From: JARKQH01 sp964631605
GTDB taxonomy: Bacteria; Verrucomicrobiota; Verrucomicrobiia; Limisphaerales; UBA8199
Assembly: GCA_964631605.1 (NCBI GenBank)
Contig: CAZVYG010000123.1
Span: 1-10,090, forward strand
Length of the DNA: 10,090 nucleotides
Reading direction: 5' to 3'
Position numbers and translations under genes: made by a program. This document shows positions 1 to 7,089 of this stretch, one piece after another (the first letter of the stretch is position 1; each line of letters starts with the position of its first letter). The notes below the pieces were generated by a model, which did no database searches, was not told the origin of the DNA, and saw only the letters and a list, made by a program, of their open reading frames with translations.

Positions 1-576
1 GTCATTCCCATTCCGTTTGCGGACAACGCCGGCATTGACCCGGTCCGCTGCCTGACTTTGCGCCTGGACGCCGGCGCAGACTACGGCCTGCCGGGAATCC
101 AGGAAAGCCGCGTGACGGTCGAGGAAAACGACGCGGATTGGCAGGGAGAGCTGCGAACGCCAACGGGCGCGGTGGAGTTTGTGCTGCAAATCAGCCGGAC
201 CGCCGCGGGAGTCGAAGGGCTTCTCCGGAGTGACCAGGCAGGGTTCTTCCCCACCAGCCTCCCGGGGCTGCCGCTGGCCGAATTGCGATTCACGGCCGAA
301 CAATTCCTCGCCGTCGCCACGAACATCTCCCTGCCCGCGTTGACCGGCAGCCCGCTGTTCAGCACCCCGCATCGCCTGGACCTGCGATTGACGGCCGCCA
401 ACAACCAGCCCGGCCAAAGCGTCAATGCCAGCCGAATTCAAGGCTCGGCCCTGCTGGTAAGCGCGGCGCCCAACCAACCCCACCTCGACACTGCCCTGGC
501 GGGAACTTTCCTCCTGCTCAAGCCGCCGCCGAAACCCTCGACCAACGAGGTGCCTTTGACGCCGTTCACGCCATGA
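1..576 (+). CDS. 3' end of a secreted/surface protein with a probable Calx-beta repeat (partial)
   Basis: The reading frame is open from base 1, so the true start lies to the left; 191 residues and the stop (574-576) are visible. The first ~44 residues have the end-of-repeat pattern of Calx-beta domains: an isoleucine/proline strand, an acidic turn, alternating L-x-L-x-L, a G-A-D-Y step, then S-R-V-T-V-E-E-N-D, which matches the usual final strand (VTI-x-DND) of that calcium-binding, adhesion-associated fold. The remaining ~145 residues are beta-rich with a SDQAGFFP segment and a Pro-rich end (LLKPPPKPS); I do not recognise this last domain. Calx-beta repeats usually occur in large extracellular adhesins, so surface location is inferred. 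It lies 19 nt upstream of the TcA-like gene, probably in one operon. Calx-beta assignment is moderately sure; overall function is unknown. Confidence 0.7.
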   Translation, partial: VIPIPFADNAGIDPVRCLTLRLDAGADYGLPGIQESRVTVEENDADWQGELRTPTGAVEFVLQISRTAAGVEGLLRSDQAGFFPTSLPGLPLAELRFTAEQFLAVATNISLPALTGSPLFSTPHRLDLRLTAANNQPGQSVNASRIQGSALLVSAAPNQPHLDTALAGTFLLLKPPPKPSTNEVPLTPFTP

Positions 577-581
577 AACCC

Positions 582-587
582 GAGGAG
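582..587 (+). promoter_or_regulatory. Ribosome binding site GAGGAG
   Basis: GAGGAG lies 8 nt before the ATG at 596, in the 19-nt gap between the two genes. It is the clearest Shine-Dalgarno sequence in the window. It supports ATG 596 over the in-frame ATG at 623 as start of the large downstream gene, and fits translation from a shared message. Confidence 0.7.
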
Positions 588-595
588 ATGCAACC

Positions 596-3580
596 ATGAA
601 ACTTTCCAATGTCGAGGCTCACATGAACTCAAAATCCTCTTTCAGCGCGGCAGAGTTTCCCTGGAACGATCGAGGCGGCCGCAACGCTTTGGAGTCCGGT
701 CGGGCTCTGCCCCCCTGGACAAACCCGTCGGCAACCCAAAGCCCCAGACCCAGTCTGGCGCCCTTCCGGCTGACCGCTGTGCGGCCTGTCTCCGGCTCGC
801 TCCTGCTTTGCCTCGGTCTTGCTTTGGGTGCCCTCCCCGCCACGGTGCGGGCACAGCCGAATTACGCGAATGAAAATGACGTCGCTGCTTACGTGCGGCA
901 AATGCTTTACTGGACCGACGCGACCGGCGCGGACAAGGCCATCGCCGCGTTCCGCTACAAGGACCTGCTCTACACCAACGACAGCGGCGTCCGCCCCCAA
1001 CTCGAAAAGTTCCCGGATTATTACGACCCCGCGGCGCGCGACCGCGCCCAACTGGCCGAAGAGCACCTGCGGCGCGGATTGACCAATGCGCCCGCCAGCG
1101 CGCTCCTGGGGAACCTGCTTTTGGACCTGCGCTATGACAAGACCGTTGCCGAGGGAATCCTGGCGCGACAAGCCCTGGCCGGGGCCGCGTTCACGCGGTT
1201 CGCCCAGACCTCGGCGCCGCCGGCGTTCGTCATTGACGCCGAGATCGCCGCCTACAGCAATGCGTGGCATGCCACGCGCCAGGCGCTGGCCACCTACCTC
1301 AGCCTGCTCACCAATCACCTCGGCGTAACCGCCGCCCCCGCTCCACCCCTGGGTTACCAGATTTTCCGGCAATTGGTCCCCGATCGCAGCTTGAATCCGG
1401 CCACCTACCTGAGCAACGGAGTGCCCCTGTCCGTCATTACCAACAGCCATCCGCTGTTCGGGGGTTACAAGGACCTCGTGGTTCTGTACGGACTGTTGAA
1501 TGATTACGGCCGCGCGGCCGTGGAGCTGGCCCGGCTGCAACTCTGTCTCGCCACCACCGCCGGCTCCACGCAAGCCTCGGCCACCATGACCGAGGCGCAG
1601 CGTTTTATCTACCTGCATGGCGAACTGCTGCGCGGCATTTGGCCCAGCCTGGTGCCATCGGAACTCGATGGCGCCGGCCTGGCCGAGACGATGGCGAGCT
1701 GCAGCCAGAGGCTGAATGAGCTGGCCACCCTGCGTCAGTTCCTCGCTGGAAAACGCAATATCCTGGGCTTCGAGCCCGACTTCCTCATGCTCGTGCAGAA
1801 GTTCACCGGCGGCACAACCTACTACGATTCCTACGACGCCCTGCGCGAACGACTCAGCCCGGCCTACACCGTCGGCCCGCTCTACTACGCCAAGAGCGAT
1901 TGGCTGGCGGCCCGGAGCTCCTATCAAACCTTCCGGGGTTATGAAGACCAGTTGGCGGCCCAATTCCGCCTGCTGACCGCCGAAGCGGAGGACCGTTTGT
2001 TTGTAATCGTGGGAGCCTATCCCGGCGACGAGGCGTATGAAACGCCCCAGGAAAATGAAGGGAGCGAGCTTTGGCAGCAGTTGCGGAGCCTCGAAGTCGC
2101 CCGACTCCGCATTCAGCGCAACCAGGCTGAAATCGCCAATCTGAAAAAGGAGATTGATATCGAGCTCTGGCGGGCGGGCGCGGTCACCAATGCCTATATC
2201 AAGTATGCAAACACCCGCGCGTCCATTGCCGAAAAGATCGGCCATATCAATGCCGTCCAGGGGGCCGCCAATGCCGCCGCCGAGGCGGCCAACGCCAGCG
2301 CCTGGTGGGGGGCCGCGGCCCAGGTCGCGAATGCCGCGGTCCAGGCCGGCGCCGAGGAATGGAAAGGACAGCTCGAAGCCGAGAAGGAGCGCCAGGCCGG
2401 CATGGAGCAGGCCGAAATCGAAGGCATCGAAAGCAAGGCCCGCGTCAAGACGCTCTTGCTGAGCATGAACACCCTCGCGGTGGACTCCCAGGAAGCCGCC
2501 CTGCTGCTGAAACAGGAGATGGGCCGCTTTACCGCTCTCTGGCGGGAAAAGCAGCAGCTCGAAAGCGAACTGGCCCAGAACCAGGAAGACCTGGCCGACC
2601 GCTATTTTGCTGACCCCTCACACCACCTGCTGGCTCAGCGCGATATGCTGGTCGCAAATCTCTCCTTTGAAGAGGCGCAACGCTGGATGTTCTTCATGAC
2701 CCGGGCCCTGGAATACAAGTGGAACCAGCGCTTTACCAACAACTCGCCCGATGGCCGCACGTGGTCTTCGGCCTCCGTGTTCAAACTGCGCAACGCCGTC
2801 GAACTCGAGGACCTGTGGCGGGCCATGGACTCCTACGAACAACTCATCGCCGGAACGGTTATGGTCGGGACCAACCGTTTCGATTGGTTCTCGGTCCGGA
2901 AGGATTTCCTGGGATACCACGACGGCCGCCAATACGAGGATTTGCTCACCGGCCAAATGCTGGACCCCATCAGCGCCTTTCGCACCAACCTGCTGCGCCG
3001 CCTCGTTACGGTCAGCGGGGGGCAGGAGTGCGTGATTGATTTCGATACCGTGCGGCAAATCCCCGGGGGCTTTTTCTTCGTGGGGCCGGTATTCACCACC
3101 AACCAACCTCCCACCGTGCATGATCCCGGCCGCTTCCTCGATAAGATCAATTACCTCAAAATCCGGCTGGTCGGCTCGGCCATGACCTACACCAATCCCC
3201 TGGCCGGCCGGTTGTCCTACGGCGGCACCAGCTACCTGCGCAACCCCCGCGTCGGCCGCTTCGACTCCGCCCGGCCCGACCGGCTGCAAAACGAGTTCAC
3301 GACCTATGCGACCCGTTACTGGTACAATTTCGGTTCCGGCTGGGAATTCACCGACCGCCAAACCGTCTCCGAAGCATTCATGGATAGAAATCCAGTCTCG
3401 GATCCCAACACGCCGCCAGGCACCGAGGAGATTTGGGAATTCAAGGAGCGCAGCGTCGCGGCCACCGGCTGGAAGCTCACCCTGCCGACCATCGCCCTGG
3501 GACAGCGAGTCCTGCATGTCACGGAACTCGACGACATTATCATCTACTTCCACCACCGCAGCGCGCAGCGCTTTCCTTGA
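596..3580 (+). CDS. Large exported coiled-coil protein resembling the Tc-toxin A subunit (TcA) channel and TcB-binding region
   Basis: 994 residues. The start is set by the GAGGAG site. Residues 1-58 are a polar leader; 60-86 form a signal-peptide-like segment (basic, then SLLLCLGLALGAL, then A-T-V-R-A before QPN), so export is likely. Residues ~95-480 are helical with no family I can name. Residues ~490-720 form a long coiled coil (LRSLEVARLRIQRNQAEIANL onward). It is split at ~553-586 by a small-residue, Ala-rich stretch (ANAAAEAANASAWWGAAA), followed by AEEWKGQLEAEKERQ and later FEEAQRWMFFMTRALEYKW. In TcA proteins two long channel helices meet in an Ala/Gly-rich tip, followed by an EWE-Q-type helix and an (A)-x-x-A-Y-x-(W/F) helix. 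The C-terminal ~190 residues are beta-rich: INYLKIRLVGSA, then a final ELDDIIIYFHHR, like the IKSVAVTLP and LSDIILHIRYT elements of the TcA TcB-binding domain. The similarity is from memory of motif order, not a search. No TcB or TcC gene is visible. Full TcA proteins exceed 2000 residues, so this would be a reduced relative. Alternative: an unrelated secreted coiled-coil protein. Confidence 0.85.
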   Translation: MKLSNVEAHMNSKSSFSAAEFPWNDRGGRNALESGRALPPWTNPSATQSPRPSLAPFRLTAVRPVSGSLLLCLGLALGALPATVRAQPNYANENDVAAYVRQMLYWTDATGADKAIAAFRYKDLLYTNDSGVRPQLEKFPDYYDPAARDRAQLAEEHLRRGLTNAPASALLGNLLLDLRYDKTVAEGILARQALAGAAFTRFAQTSAPPAFVIDAEIAAYSNAWHATRQALATYLSLLTNHLGVTAAPAPPLGYQIFRQLVPDRSLNPATYLSNGVPLSVITNSHPLFGGYKDLVVLYGLLNDYGRAAVELARLQLCLATTAGSTQASATMTEAQRFIYLHGELLRGIWPSLVPSELDGAGLAETMASCSQRLNELATLRQFLAGKRNILGFEPDFLMLVQKFTGGTTYYDSYDALRERLSPAYTVGPLYYAKSDWLAARSSYQTFRGYEDQLAAQFRLLTAEAEDRLFVIVGAYPGDEAYETPQENEGSELWQQLRSLEVARLRIQRNQAEIANLKKEIDIELWRAGAVTNAYIKYANTRASIAEKIGHINAVQGAANAAAEAANASAWWGAAAQVANAAVQAGAEEWKGQLEAEKERQAGMEQAEIEGIESKARVKTLLLSMNTLAVDSQEAALLLKQEMGRFTALWREKQQLESELAQNQEDLADRYFADPSHHLLAQRDMLVANLSFEEAQRWMFFMTRALEYKWNQRFTNNSPDGRTWSSASVFKLRNAVELEDLWRAMDSYEQLIAGTVMVGTNRFDWFSVRKDFLGYHDGRQYEDLLTGQMLDPISAFRTNLLRRLVTVSGGQECVIDFDTVRQIPGGFFFVGPVFTTNQPPTVHDPGRFLDKINYLKIRLVGSAMTYTNPLAGRLSYGGTSYLRNPRVGRFDSARPDRLQNEFTTYATRYWYNFGSGWEFTDRQTVSEAFMDRNPVSDPNTPPGTEEIWEFKERSVAATGWKLTLPTIALGQRVLHVTELDDIIIYFHHRSAQRFP

Positions 3581-3688
3581 TCGGGACCCGCGGGCCAATG
3601 CCCCAACCCCGTTCAATGATAACAACCCCTGCTTGCGGCGCAGCCGCAACTCCAGGCCATAACCCGGGCGGCGGGCCGCAATGTCAGA

Positions 3689-3712
3689 GGTTTCATGAAC
3701 CTCATTGAAACC
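3689..3712. repeat. Short inverted repeat at the edge of the hydrolase remnant
   Basis: GGTTTCA (3689-3695) and TGAAACC (3706-3712) are perfect 7-bp arms around a 10-nt loop. The point where serine-hydrolase similarity ends (about 3704) falls within this loop. It may be a rearrangement scar or chance; no T-run follows on either strand, so it is not an intrinsic terminator. Confidence 0.4.
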
Positions 3713-3853
3713 ATAGACGCCGCGCCCATCAATCTCGCTCTCGGGGTGCGCCCAGGGGATCGTGGCCGGCACCTGCACCCGCGTCGCCTCGGCCACCCAA
3801 TCCTTGGGCACCAGTTGCTGACCTTCCCATTGGCCTTGGTGCAGGAACAAACA
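3704..3853 (-). pseudogene. Remnant of a beta-lactamase-family serine hydrolase
   Basis: Read on the minus strand, about 50 codons give LFLHQGQWEGQQLVPKDW, then VAEATRVQVPA and DGRGVYGFN. This is the pattern found late in class-C beta-lactamase-like serine hydrolases/esterases (a G-x-W-x-G-x-x-L-(I/V)-P-x-x-W-V helix, then G-x-Y-G-F-x-W). A stop lies immediately upstream in frame (3860-3862). The expected W-W strand after GFN is missing: the frame continues as unrelated EVHETSD. The catalytic S-x-x-K and Y-x-N segments are absent, and I did not find them in the neighbouring frames. It is therefore a decayed fragment truncated at both ends, not a working gene. The rest of 3581-3888 has no recognisable gene. 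Confidence 0.6.
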
Positions 3854-3888
3854 TTTTCGTTAACACCATTTCTTGCCCCCATGGGCCA

Positions 3889-4875
3889 TCAGCATCCCGG
3901 CTTTCGCGCACCTATCAACTCTCCGCTCATCGCCACGGCAGCCTGGGCGGCTGCGCCCGGACTCCGATGGGTGCGTTCTTGCCAAACCTGGCCGTTCCTC
4001 GCTGGCTCGGCCGGGCCGTTCGGACAGACCACCTCCTGGCTGCGCCGCCGCATCACCCTCTTGTTCCTCGCTGCTTTGCGCCATTCAGTCGGGGGCCGAC
4101 CGGCCAACCGCTTGAAGGTGGCATTGAAGAAGCCAAGATGCCGGAACCCGCATTCCTGTGCCACGTCAATCACCTTGGCATTCGTCTCGGCCAACAGGCG
4201 CTTGGCCATGACGATCCGGTAGTCCATCTGCCGACTCTGCAAGGACCTGCCGAAATACTGCCGAAAGACCCGCCGCAGGTGCCGCTCCGTGCAGCCGCAC
4301 AGACGGGCCAGCTCCGCGGGCGAATGGCGCAGGAGTTCGGACTCCGGCATCCAGTTGGCCAGCTTGATTAACCGACCCTCGGCCGTGGCGCACTCGGCGG
4401 GCGCTTGCAACCCGCTGACCGCCCAGGCTGAAAGGCTGCGCAGCGCCATCAGCGCCAGCTCACCACGCACCACCATGCCGGACTCGCTGGTCCGGTGCTG
4501 GCAAATGCAGGCGAACTCCCGCGCCAGCGGTTCGTCCCTTGAAACCAGGCGCAGACCAAGACCGTTCCTGCCAGCGCCCAGCTCGATCACCCGCAGCTCC
4601 GGCAGCGTCAGCAAGCCGCCGAGGTGCTCCAGGCGCAGCGCAAAATGGCACAACACCACGCTCCCCAACTGGCTCGCCCGAAACGTGAACGCCTGGCCGG
4701 GGGGCGCGACGACCACATCGCCGGTCTGCAGCTCGGTGGCTTTGTCGCCGGTCAATAAATAGGCCGTTCCAAAGCAGACCCGGTAGTGGGTCCAACTGAC
4801 CGCCGCAGGCCTCAGCTCGGTGCCGGCGCGCAATAATGTCTGCTCGATCCACAGGTGGCTCTTCGCTGCAAGCAT
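3889..4875 (-). CDS. AraC-family transcriptional regulator
   Basis: 328 residues. An N-terminal cupin-like sensing domain (~20-85) shows TGDVVVAPPGQAFTF, typical of the AraC_binding fold. A linker leads to the double helix-turn-helix domain at ~170-268. The first HTH is around SPAELARLCGCTERHLRRVF; the second around VIDVAQECGFRHLGFFNATF, which is the family signature (I-x-x-V-A-x-x-C-G-F-x-x-x-x-x-F-x-x-x-F-K), ending in G-R-P-P-T-E-W-R-K. The protein should bind DNA in response to a small ligand, possibly a sugar. Members usually stop soon after the EWR motif, but this one has ~60 further low-complexity, basic residues. ATG 4875 is the only reasonable start: the frame is closed by a stop at 4918-4920 and contains no other ATG or GTG. 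No Shine-Dalgarno sequence is evident. It is divergent from the alkaline phosphatase, which may be its target, and it may regulate itself. Family assignment is firm; ligand is unknown. Confidence 0.93.
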   Translation of the reverse strand: MLAAKSHLWIEQTLLRAGTELRPAAVSWTHYRVCFGTAYLLTGDKATELQTGDVVVAPPGQAFTFRASQLGSVVLCHFALRLEHLGGLLTLPELRVIELGAGRNGLGLRLVSRDEPLAREFACICQHRTSESGMVVRGELALMALRSLSAWAVSGLQAPAECATAEGRLIKLANWMPESELLRHSPAELARLCGCTERHLRRVFRQYFGRSLQSRQMDYRIVMAKRLLAETNAKVIDVAQECGFRHLGFFNATFKRLAGRPPTEWRKAARNKRVMRRRSQEVVCPNGPAEPARNGQVWQERTHRSPGAAAQAAVAMSGELIGARKPGC

Positions 4876-4901
4876 GCCGGAAGAGTTCCCAGTCTTTGTG
4901 A

Positions 4902-4910
4902 CACTGCAAC
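4902..4910 (-). promoter_or_regulatory. Candidate operator half-site, AraC-gene side
   Basis: On the minus strand this reads GTTGCAGTG, ending 26 nt before the regulator ATG. The same 9-mer, in the sense orientation of the other gene, lies 29 nt before the phosphatase ATG. Matching position and orientation at both divergent starts suggests a shared binding site, possibly for the AraC protein itself. This is inference. Confidence 0.35.
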
Positions 4911-5204
4911 GGCGGGATTATGACGACCAGGAAAAATCGCTCAACGCCCTGGTTCGAACCAGCCGCCGGAATCTGACCCAGGGGCTCCCCTGCCGGGCCC
5001 CCACAGGTCCCGCGTCGTTCCCCCCGAGGCGGCGGATTTATTTGTGACGTTTCGATTGCCGTTCGAGTCCTTCCGAACCGCTTCACCTCCTTGTGTCAAA
5101 AAAATCAGGAATCTAGCCACAGCCGCTGCGATGCCCGTTTTGTGCAGCCGCATGTCCGCACACAGGAGGCGCCCCATCCCAGCCTGCGCCATACTTGGGA
5201 CCAA

Positions 5205-5219
5205 GGTTGCAGTGCAACC
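5205..5219 (+). promoter_or_regulatory. Perfect 15-bp palindrome, candidate operator of the alkaline phosphatase
   Basis: GGTTGCAGTGCAACC has perfect 7-bp arms around a single central G and ends 24 nt before the ATG at 5244. It contains the 9-mer GTTGCAGTG shared with the regulator side. Such a compact dyad fits a dimeric repressor or activator site. As RNA the stem would have only a 1-nt loop and no U-run, so a DNA site is more likely than a terminator. Confidence 0.4.
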
Positions 5220-5243
5220 GAAACATTAAACTCAAATATCAAC

Positions 5244-6995
5244 ATGACATCTATGAAAAACAAACCGTTCTTCTCGCAATCAACGTCAACCTTCGGCGGA
5301 ATCCGATGGGGCCGCTTGGCTGCCCGCACCCTGGCGGTGGCCGGGGTATTGGCCATCGGGGCCATGGCCACCCAGGCTGACGACAAAGACAACCAGGTGA
5401 AAAATGTCATCGTTCTCGTTCCGGACGGTTGCTCCGCAACCGTTCAGACCATCGCGCGATGGTATAAGGGCGGACCTTTGGCCCTCGATGCGCATCGCAT
5501 GTGGAGTGGCGGGGTGCAGACCTTCATGGCGGATTCCCTCATCACCGATTCAGCCTCCGCCGCAACCGCCTTCGCCTGTGCCATCAAAACCTCCGACGGC
5601 GTGCTCGGCTTGGCCCCGCGCCACGACAGGCTGCTGGAAACCATGCAGCACCTCGCCACGGATGACCTGGACGAGTACGAGCCGGTGGCCAGTGTCCTCG
5701 AGGCCGCCAAAGCCAGAGGCAAGTCAGTCGGCCTCGTGGCCACCAGCCGCATCACCCACGCCACCCCGGCCGCCTTTGCCGCCCACATTCACACCCGAAA
5801 TGACGACAACGGCATCATGGAACAGTTGGTCTATCAGAACATTGATGTCGCGTTCGGCGGCGGAAAACGCCATCTCCTCCCCACCTCGGTCCCCGGCGGC
5901 AAGCGTACGGACGGCGAAAACCTCCTCGAGGTGCTCCTCGCCCGCGGCTATCAATGGGCCGAAACCACCGACCAGATGAAAGCGCTGAACTCTTCCAAGG
6001 CCTGGGGCCTGTTCAGCATGAGCCACATGGCCCCGCACCTCGATCGCAATCCGAGCCTCGAGCCGTCATTGGCAGAGATGACGGCCAAAGCCATTGAACT
6101 GCTGTCCAGGAACAAGCAAGGATTCTTCCTAATGGTGGAAGGCAGCCAGGTGGATTGGGGCGCCCACAACAACGACCCCATCTACACGATCACCGATTTC
6201 CTCGCCTTTGATGACGCCGTCCAGGTTGCCGTCGAGTTCGCCAAGACGGACAAACAGACGGTGGTCCTTGCTTTTCCGGATCACAACACCGGCGGCATGA
6301 GCCTCGGCAACGGACAGACCGACGCCTCCTACACTAAGGCCCAGGTGCAGAGTCTGGTGGCGCCGCTCCGCGGCATGACCTGCACGGCCAGCGCCGCCGT
6401 CACCGCGGCGGGATTGAATCCGGAAGGCTACGTGCTCCCCCCCGACAGGGAAGCCGACCTCAAGCACGCCGTCCTGACGAAATGGAACATTGCACTTACC
6501 GATGACCCCGCCGTTTCCAATGACGACATGGACCAGATTCGCGCTCTGGTTCCCTACGCCGGCCTGAGTTATGCCCTCGCGACTGTCGTGTCCAGGAACC
6601 ATACGATCATTGGCTGGACCACCTTCGGACACAACGGCGAGGATGTTCCGCTTTGGACCTTTGGCCCGGATAGCCTGGCGGGCCTGGTTGACAACACGGA
6701 AATTGCCACACAGATCGCAAAATACTTCGGCGCCCAGCTCGAGTCTCTCAGCCGCCAACTCTTCGTGGATGTAACCCATGTCGCCAGCGTGGACAAGACA
6801 GACCCGGCAAATCCGGTGGTGAAACTGGGCAAGGCCCTCCTCCCGGTAAACAAAAACATCGTCATTGATTCCCGCGGTGTCGAACATCAACTCCCCGGTC
6901 TGATCATCTACAACGAACCGACCGGCAGTTATCTCCCGCCGGGCTATACGCCACGAATCTACGTCCCCAAGGTCGCCGTTCGTTACGCCTGGTAA
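5244..6995 (+). CDS. Secreted PhoA-type alkaline phosphatase
   Basis: 583 residues from ATG 5244. It hydrolyses phosphate monoesters outside the cytoplasm using a serine nucleophile with two Zn and one Mg. The N-terminus has a basic stretch (RWGRLAAR), a hydrophobic core (LAVAGVLAIGAMA) and an A-T-Q-A site, so export is expected. Catalytic motifs in order: V-P-D-G (metal Asp61); ITDSASAATAFACAIKT with Asp102 and nucleophile Ser103; T-H-A-T-P-A (~171-176); MVEGSQVDWGAH (Glu299, Asp304, His308); FPDHNTGG (Asp346, His347); TTFGHNGEDVP (His463). These match the E. coli PhoA metal site order. About 80 C-terminal residues beyond the catalytic core are beta-like and of unknown role. The frame extends upstream to 5091, but that part is not leader-like, so 5244 was chosen; ATG 5253 is a close alternative. 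No Shine-Dalgarno sequence is visible. It is divergent from the AraC regulator and ended by the terminator at 7059-7089. True substrate may be phosphate esters of organic matter; regulation by phosphate is not shown. Confidence 0.95.
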   Translation: MTSMKNKPFFSQSTSTFGGIRWGRLAARTLAVAGVLAIGAMATQADDKDNQVKNVIVLVPDGCSATVQTIARWYKGGPLALDAHRMWSGGVQTFMADSLITDSASAATAFACAIKTSDGVLGLAPRHDRLLETMQHLATDDLDEYEPVASVLEAAKARGKSVGLVATSRITHATPAAFAAHIHTRNDDNGIMEQLVYQNIDVAFGGGKRHLLPTSVPGGKRTDGENLLEVLLARGYQWAETTDQMKALNSSKAWGLFSMSHMAPHLDRNPSLEPSLAEMTAKAIELLSRNKQGFFLMVEGSQVDWGAHNNDPIYTITDFLAFDDAVQVAVEFAKTDKQTVVLAFPDHNTGGMSLGNGQTDASYTKAQVQSLVAPLRGMTCTASAAVTAAGLNPEGYVLPPDREADLKHAVLTKWNIALTDDPAVSNDDMDQIRALVPYAGLSYALATVVSRNHTIIGWTTFGHNGEDVPLWTFGPDSLAGLVDNTEIATQIAKYFGAQLESLSRQLFVDVTHVASVDKTDPANPVVKLGKALLPVNKNIVIDSRGVEHQLPGLIIYNEPTGSYLPPGYTPRIYVPKVAVRYAW

Positions 6996-7058
6996 CTCCG
7001 GGCTTCACCGGCCGAAGTGAAGATTACGCCCGCGTCAACCGCGGGTTCTGAACATCGC

Positions 7059-7089
7059 AGGCAGGGCCAGACCGGCCCTGCCTCTTTTT
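7059..7089 (+). terminator. Intrinsic terminator of the alkaline phosphatase gene
   Basis: A 10-bp GC-rich stem (AGGCAGGGCC, 7059-7068, pairing with GGCCCTGCCT, 7074-7083) around a 5-nt loop is followed by TCTTTTT. It lies about 64 nt after the phosphatase stop. There is no T-run in the minus direction, so it should act only on the + strand transcript. The following 7090-7279 shows no gene. Confidence 0.9.

Larger units (their letters stand above)
4876..5243. promoter_or_regulatory. Divergent control region between the AraC regulator and the alkaline phosphatase
   Basis: This 368-nt stretch contains no convincing gene. A short open frame runs through it in phase with the phosphatase (alternative start 5091), but its translation is non-hydrophobic and unlike any leader. 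It holds the paired GTTGCAGTG sites listed separately. It also holds two copies of TTTGTGAC (4895-4902, 5041-5048). An AT-rich stretch lies just before the phosphatase start (5221-5243). I could not assign confident -35/-10 elements or a canonical tandem Pho box. It must hold both promoters because the flanking genes are transcribed away from it. Confidence 0.6.

Noticed and set aside
629..2245. 538-codon open frame on the minus strand opposite the TcA-like gene
   Set aside because: Its translation is Gly/Gln/Arg-rich without domain order. It lies entirely opposite a gene with a ribosome binding site, signal peptide and coherent fold pattern, and long antisense frames are common in GC-rich DNA.
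3559..3580. AGCGC/GCGCT hairpin at the end of the TcA-like gene as a terminator
   Set aside because: The stem is only 5 bp with a 3-nt loop, lies inside the coding sequence and lacks a T-run.
2618..3703. Antisense frame continuing from the serine-hydrolase remnant
   Set aside because: Only the first ~50 codons resemble a protein family; the rest is the shadow of the TcA-like gene's 3' half.
5141..5162. TGTGC/GCACA inverted repeat upstream of the phosphatase
   Set aside because: Arms of 5 bp separated by 12 nt are too weak to call an operator beside the much better palindrome at 5205-5219.
5091..5243. N-terminal extension of the alkaline phosphatase frame
   Set aside because: It reads polar, Cys/His-rich residues before a good signal peptide; the leader at 5244 fits an exported phosphatase much better.
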